From Acidimicrobiaceae bacterium RAAP-2 (lineage in GTDB: Bacteria; Actinomycetota; Acidimicrobiia; Acidimicrobiales; RAAP-2), in assembly GCA_001443545.1 (NCBI GenBank), contig LMAD01000040.1:1-15832 (forward strand): a DNA stretch of 15,832 nucleotides, read 5' to 3'. Within the stretch, counting starts at the first letter, position 1. The number at the start of each line of letters is the position of its first letter. The notes beneath the pieces were generated by a model that saw only the letters and a program-made list of their open reading frames with translations, ran no database searches and had not been told where the DNA came from. Shown piece by piece: positions 12,858 to 15,832 of the stretch. Made by a program: the position numbers and the translations under genes.

Positions 12858-14505
12858 AGTGGGACCCCATACGAACCGGGGTCCCAGAAGTTGAAACCGC
12901 CGAATCCCCTTGGGTTCGGCGGCTTTCAATCTCTTCGACCGCGGCCAAAAGAGCCTCACGGTGTCCGTTCTTCGACTTTGGGTTCGACGTCACAGGGATC
13001 GTAGGGACACGCAAAACTGGCTGCACGACGCGACCGGGCTGAATGGTGACCGAAGCCACCAGACCAGCTAGGCAACGCTTCTTCTCTCGATAGTTGCCTG
13101 AGCTCGTGAGGATGTTGGACGCACGAGTGAGCACATTACTGAGATCAGCGAGGCTCGAGGTCGTGCCGGCGAGTTCGTCAATCTGTTCGGCGACCCTACG
13201 CGCATTCAACCGGAGTTCCTCGAGACGAACGGCCAGTGTCTCCGTCCGCTCACGGAGCGACTTCGCGCTGAGGGAGCCGTCTTCAAAGGCGACGAAGTAC
13301 CGGTCAAGTGCACCTTCCGTCTTCTTGATGTTTGCGGCAACCCCGGCGCCTTCTTGCTGGAGGGCGTTGAGTTCGTCTGGCACATTGGACATCGCGAGCG
13401 CCAGGGCTCTTTCGAACAAGGTGGTGTCGGCGTACGTCTTTACGACCTCACCGATCAACATCTCCTCAAGCTTGTCCGCGTCGATTCGCTCGTTGCGACA
13501 CTTTTCCGCATCCGCTCGCCTGTTCTGCATGCTGCACTGGTAGTACCGATAATCACTGGTTGATCCGTGAGCCCCCGCACCGACGTAGGTGCCGCCGCAC
13601 GCACCACACTTCAGCATTCCCGTCAGTATGTAGCCCGACGTTGTAGTCGTGATCGCCTTCAGGTTTCGGCTCTCCTGGCGATCGCTGCGCAGTTTCGCGG
13701 CCTTCTCGAAGTCGTCACGATTGATGATGGCTTCGTGCAGCCCCTCATGCCGGTCGTCTCCGTGTTGGATGTAGCCGGCGTACACTGAGCCGTTCAGGAT
13801 TCGAAGTACCGCGTGCTGATCCCATCTCCGGCCGGAGCGAATTCGGTATCCCAGGCTGTTGAGTTTCTCCGCCACTGTCTTGCCGCCGTTCCCTTCGAGG
13901 TAGGTGGCGAAGATTTGGCGGACCACCGCTGCTTCGCTCTCAACCACCGTGAGGGACTTCAACTCCTTGTTCAGGCTGTAACCGTATGGAGGACGGCCAC
14001 CCATCCATTGACCTCTCGAGGCCTTCGCTGCAAAGCCTTCGAGGATGCGACTCATTAGCACATCGTGCTCGAACTCTGAGAAGACACTGAGCATCTGGGC
14101 GGTCATCTTCCCTGACGGGGTCGATGTGTCAAATGGCTCGGTGGCCGAGCGCAGCGCAACTTCGTCCTCCCCTAACAATTGGAGGAGTTCCATGAAGCCC
14201 GCCACCGATCGCCCCAGCCTGTCAAGTCGATAGACGAGGACTACATCGAACTTGTTCTCACCTGCATCGGCGAGCATCCGCTCTAGGCCAGGCCTCTTGT
14301 TGTTGGTTCCGGTTTGCTGATCAACGTAGTCACCGACGAACTCGTAGTTGAGTTGAGAGGCGATGAAGGACCTCAGGGAGGTCTCTTGAGCTTCCAAGGA
14401 GTATGGCTGATTCTCTTCGTTAGTCGAAATGCGCCGGTACGTCACGACCCTGAGGCGTCGGTCTTTTGTCTGCACAAAACCCTTCCGCCGATTGCTGCGC
14501 GCCAT
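12814..14505 (-). CDS. Large serine recombinase (site-specific integrase)
   Basis: A 563-residue DNA integrase. The resolvase-type catalytic domain spans about 17-165, with the nucleophile Ser27 in YRRIST and the conserved YRLDRLGRS (92-100). The recombinase domain follows (GGRPPYGYSL, about 169-178), then a zinc ribbon with Cys300, Cys303, Cys324 and Cys336, then a coiled-coil region about 380-450 typical of integrases with directionality control. The ATG at 14505 has GAGGGAG at 14511-14517 with a 5-base spacer. The tail after about residue 525 is read through two hairpins, and residues 551-563 (VEVLGIEPRSVSF) are antisense tmRNA sequence, so the C-terminus is supplied by the attachment region. 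No excision (directionality) factor is recognised. Confidence 0.95.
   Translation of the reverse strand: MARSNRRKGFVQTKDRRLRVVTYRRISTNEENQPYSLEAQETSLRSFIASQLNYEFVGDYVDQQTGTNNKRPGLERMLADAGENKFDVVLVYRLDRLGRSVAGFMELLQLLGEDEVALRSATEPFDTSTPSGKMTAQMLSVFSEFEHDVLMSRILEGFAAKASRGQWMGGRPPYGYSLNKELKSLTVVESEAAVVRQIFATYLEGNGGKTVAEKLNSLGYRIRSGRRWDQHAVLRILNGSVYAGYIQHGDDRHEGLHEAIINRDDFEKAAKLRSDRQESRNLKAITTTTSGYILTGMLKCGACGGTYVGAGAHGSTSDYRYYQCSMQNRRADAEKCRNERIDADKLEEMLIGEVVKTYADTTLFERALALAMSNVPDELNALQQEGAGVAANIKKTEGALDRYFVAFEDGSLSAKSLRERTETLAVRLEELRLNARRVAEQIDELAGTTSSLADLSNVLTRASNILTSSGNYREKKRCLAGLVASVTIQPGRVVQPVLRVPTIPVTSNPKSKNGHREALLAAVEEIESRRTQGDSAVSTSGTPVRMGSHLVEVLGIEPRSVSF
12860..12886. terminator. Hairpin directly after tmRNA
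   Basis: A perfect 9-bp stem, TGGGACCCC at 12860-12868 and GGGGTCCCA at 12878-12886, has a 9-base loop and starts two bases after the tmRNA CCA. There is no T tract, so it may act as a 3' processing or pausing element rather than a classical terminator. It lies inside the converging integrase frame. Confidence 0.5.
12891..12929 (+). terminator. Probable terminator of ssrA
   Basis: CCGCCGAA (12897-12904) pairs with TTCGGCGG (12915-12922). The stem is extended outward by TTGAAA (12891-12896) with TTTCAA (12924-12929) across one bulged C, and inward by CCC with GGG. It is followed by a pyrimidine-rich stretch rather than a pure T run. The position, 34 bases after the tmRNA end, suits termination of ssrA. 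The same DNA codes for the integrase tail on the other strand. Confidence 0.6.
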
Positions 14506-14510
14506 TGGTG

Positions 14511-14551
14511 CTCCCTCTCAGATACCCCGTTTCAGGGGTGCTGGAAATATA
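14511..14551 (-). promoter_or_regulatory. Integrase leader: ribosome binding site, hairpin and weak -10 candidate
   Basis: Reading on the minus strand, TATATT (14546-14551) is a -10 candidate without a good -35. It is followed by a 5-bp inverted repeat, ACCCC at 14524-14528 with GGGGT at 14535-14539 around six bases, and then the strong ribosome binding site GAGGGAG at 14511-14517. The repeat could be an operator or a leader hairpin. The ribosome binding site is secure, the rest tentative. Confidence 0.35.
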
Positions 14552-14570
14552 CCCAGTCTTTTGGCACTTT

Positions 14571-14948
14571 CTACACAGCGACTTCGTCCCCTCCCTCTTC
14601 AGGTCCAACTTCTTCCTCATCCCCCATCTCCAGGACCGTGTCCGGGAGGAGCGCCGCCAGCGCTTCGACCGACGGCGTGAGCTGCTCCCAGGTCGCCTCG
14701 ACGTACGAGACATCGCCCAGCGTGGGCTCAGTGGGGCGCCGGACGGGCCGCTTACTCGTGTGCCCGCGAAGTTCGAGGACCGGGGCTGCCTCGACCTCTC
14801 CATGGGCGACCTTCTCGCCGCCTGCCGTTTCTTCCTGGTCCGCGTTCACAGCTTGAACGTGCCGTGACGATTTGCGTGTGCAATCGAGGCTTACCGCCGC
14901 ATCCCAGCCAGAATGGGAAACCTCAGTCTTTCCCAGGGACGGGGCCAC
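14571..14948 (-). CDS. Small protein of unknown function with acidic C-terminus
   Basis: I do not recognise this protein. The frame is open from 14990; the GTG at 14948 is taken because a GGAG lies just before it, though the spacing is short. A TTG at 14990 and GTGs at 14978 and 14849 are alternatives. Coding is supported by codon use: in the half nearest the stop nearly every third base is G or C, for example across YVEATWEQLTPSVEALAALLPD, and the bias weakens toward the proposed start. That segment looks helical and the last 20 or so residues (EMGDEEEVGPEEGGDEVAV) are strongly acidic. No signal peptide, membrane segment or cysteine motif is seen. It lies 65 bases upstream of the integrase on the same strand and could be co-transcribed with it, the place where an accessory or control protein of the element might sit. 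Confidence 0.5.
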   Translation of the reverse strand: MAPSLGKTEVSHSGWDAAVSLDCTRKSSRHVQAVNADQEETAGGEKVAHGEVEAAPVLELRGHTSKRPVRRPTEPTLGDVSYVEATWEQLTPSVEALAALLPDTVLEMGDEEEVGPEEGGDEVAV

Positions 14949-15047
14949 TAACTCCCGCGCCTCGGGTTCAGGCCGCACTGGTGCACCCAAGTACTGGTAC
15001 TTCAGAATGACCGAGCATTCATTGGACCAGCAATCGCACTGATAGTT

Positions 15048-15575
15048 GTGGCATTGATCTTCGCCTCCCTCCTATGGTGGACGCACTACCAACCGTTGCG
15101 ACCTTCGCCACTGTTTCAAACATGGCCATCGATTACATATTCGAACGGCAAGCTCGTTCCACAAGTGAATGCAGCGAGCAGCGAGCTTCCAAACGAAGTG
15201 CCCATATGGAAGATGCCCAAGGGAACTTCGACCATTCACATAATCGTTTCAATCGAAAATGCCGGAAGCTTTCCTGTCAAAATCACTGGAGTGCAGTCGC
15301 CGGTGCAGGGTTGGATTGGGTTTGGACCAACGCGAGTTGGTGTCGGCCGTAATCAGGGAGGGCCAACACGTCACTTTCGCCCCTTCACGGTTGGTGGGCA
15401 TCAATCGTGGGAGGTCTCGTTAGCCATTCCCATGCGCTGCATCGCGAACTCGGGTTACTCAGGTAACACGGTGGAACCAACCCGGGTAGTGGTATCGACC
15501 TCGTTCTTTGGTGCGTCGCACCGGGTATGGGTCAACATTATGCCTTTCACCATCGTAATTGCCAAGACTTGCTGA
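15048..15575 (+). CDS. Putative membrane-anchored exported protein of unknown function
   Basis: A 175-residue frame from a GTG at 15048. It starts with the hydrophobic stretch ALIFASLLWW, then a Pro/Ser-rich segment, then a beta-rich domain (STIHIIVSIENAGSFPVKITGV, TRVVVSTSFFGASHRVWVNIMPFTIVIA) that looks like an extracellular immunoglobulin-like sandwich. Two cysteines occur, in MRC and at the very end in KTC. No family is recognised. The frame remains open upstream to 14952 and encodes FIGPAIALIVV just before the GTG, completing a full membrane helix, but no standard start codon exists there. An ATG at 15007 is out of frame. The true start may therefore be frameshifted. GC content is about 50%, well below the left part of the window. 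Confidence 0.55.
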   Translation: MALIFASLLWWTHYQPLRPSPLFQTWPSITYSNGKLVPQVNAASSELPNEVPIWKMPKGTSTIHIIVSIENAGSFPVKITGVQSPVQGWIGFGPTRVGVGRNQGGPTRHFRPFTVGGHQSWEVSLAIPMRCIANSGYSGNTVEPTRVVVSTSFFGASHRVWVNIMPFTIVIAKTC

Positions 15576-15832
15576 GGTCGAAATTGTATTTGATCGTGCA
15601 AGCGACTGCGCACCGATTCACAGGCGAAGTTGAAGGAGCGATTATTGAGTTGGGGTTCAATTCGTGGGGCCGACCTACACAATCTAATGGAGGTTAGGGC
15701 TGTGGCCTGGTGGAGCGGAGGTTGCGAATTCGGATTAAAGAATCATTGAGCTGACGTTCCGCACTTCTCAGGTGCGATATACGCCCCCACGTGGGATCAA
15801 CTTTTGATTTCTCTATTTGCCTGACGGAGCAG
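15576..15832. other. Low-GC stretch without a recognised gene
   Basis: No frame here has convincing coding character on either strand. The only structure I see is a perfect 10-bp palindrome, CCCACGTGGG, at 15786-15795, which could be a regulator site for a gene beyond the window edge, or chance. Confidence 0.35.

Larger units (their letters stand above)
12814..15832. mobile_element. Left end of a probable integrative element inserted at ssrA (partial)
   Basis: The integrase lies directly at the tmRNA 3' end, the genes beyond it are unrecognised, and GC content falls from about 60-65% on the left to roughly 50% near the right edge by hand count. No phage structural, conjugation or replication gene is visible, so its kind (prophage, conjugative or mobilisable element) is unknown. 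The far end lies beyond the window. Confidence 0.55.

Noticed and set aside
13094..13543. Plus-strand frame inside the integrase gene
   Set aside because: A serine/arginine-rich shadow of the integrase coding strand, with no motif.
14466..14867. 133-residue plus-strand frame opposite the integrase start and the acidic-tailed gene
   Set aside because: The opposite strand shows much stronger third-position G/C bias, and this frame runs over the integrase start region.
15786..15795. 10-bp palindrome CCCACGTGGG as a regulatory site
   Set aside because: A single short palindrome at the window edge with no visible downstream gene is not enough for a functional claim; it is only noted in the feature list.
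1..15832. CRISPR array, insertion sequence or toxin-antitoxin pair
   Set aside because: No regularly spaced repeats, no transposase motif and no recognisable toxin or antitoxin frame were found on either strand.

Overview
The window is high-GC DNA, very probably from an actinobacterium; Acidimicrobiia is my tentative guess. GTG starts are frequent and genes often overlap by 1-4 bases. A mec-(doxX)-cysO-cysM-rph-rdgB block matches the order of the cysteine locus of Mycobacterium tuberculosis in contracted form. No 16S or other decisive taxonomic marker is present.

Left part (1-5174). An aldo/keto reductase and a 1-Cys peroxiredoxin lie on the minus strand, with an HAD-IB hydrolase diverging from them. 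A minus-strand run clpP > ABC-2 permease > Wzt-type ATPase follows. These three genes overlap by one base at each junction, so a protease subunit is translationally coupled to a polysaccharide or teichoic acid-type exporter.

Middle (5236-12406). A tRNA-Leu(UAG) precedes a plus-strand pair: a DEAD-box RNA helicase fused to a C-terminal cold-shock domain, then an FKBP-type prolyl isomerase. A hairpin ends two bases before the helicase ribosome binding site. Converging on them is a minus-strand cluster transcribed mec > doxX > cysO > cysM > rph > rdgB > Lon-substrate-binding-domain protein. mec, cysO and cysM encode the carrier-protein route to cysteine: CysM forms cysteine on the CysO thiocarboxylate and Mec releases it. 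Here CysO carries two residues (Val-Phe) after the usual C-terminal Gly-Gly, so it should be made as a pro-form needing trimming, and a DoxX membrane protein is inserted between mec and cysO. smpB diverges from mec.

Right part (12505-15832). smpB is followed by ssrA (tmRNA), whose reading frame gives the tag ANSTVNVSVAA. A large serine integrase points toward ssrA, and its last 13 codons are read antisense through the tmRNA 3' end. Beyond it base composition falls toward about 50% GC and the genes are unrecognised: an acidic-tailed small protein and a putative membrane-anchored protein whose start looks frameshifted. I read this as the left end of an integrative element inserted at ssrA, its other end lying outside the window.

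The best candidates for new biology are the CysO pro-form with DoxX in a cysteine operon, the integrase/ssrA 3' overlap, and the helicase/cold-shock fusion with a hairpin at its translation start. Everything here was read by eye; no similarity search or folding program was run.
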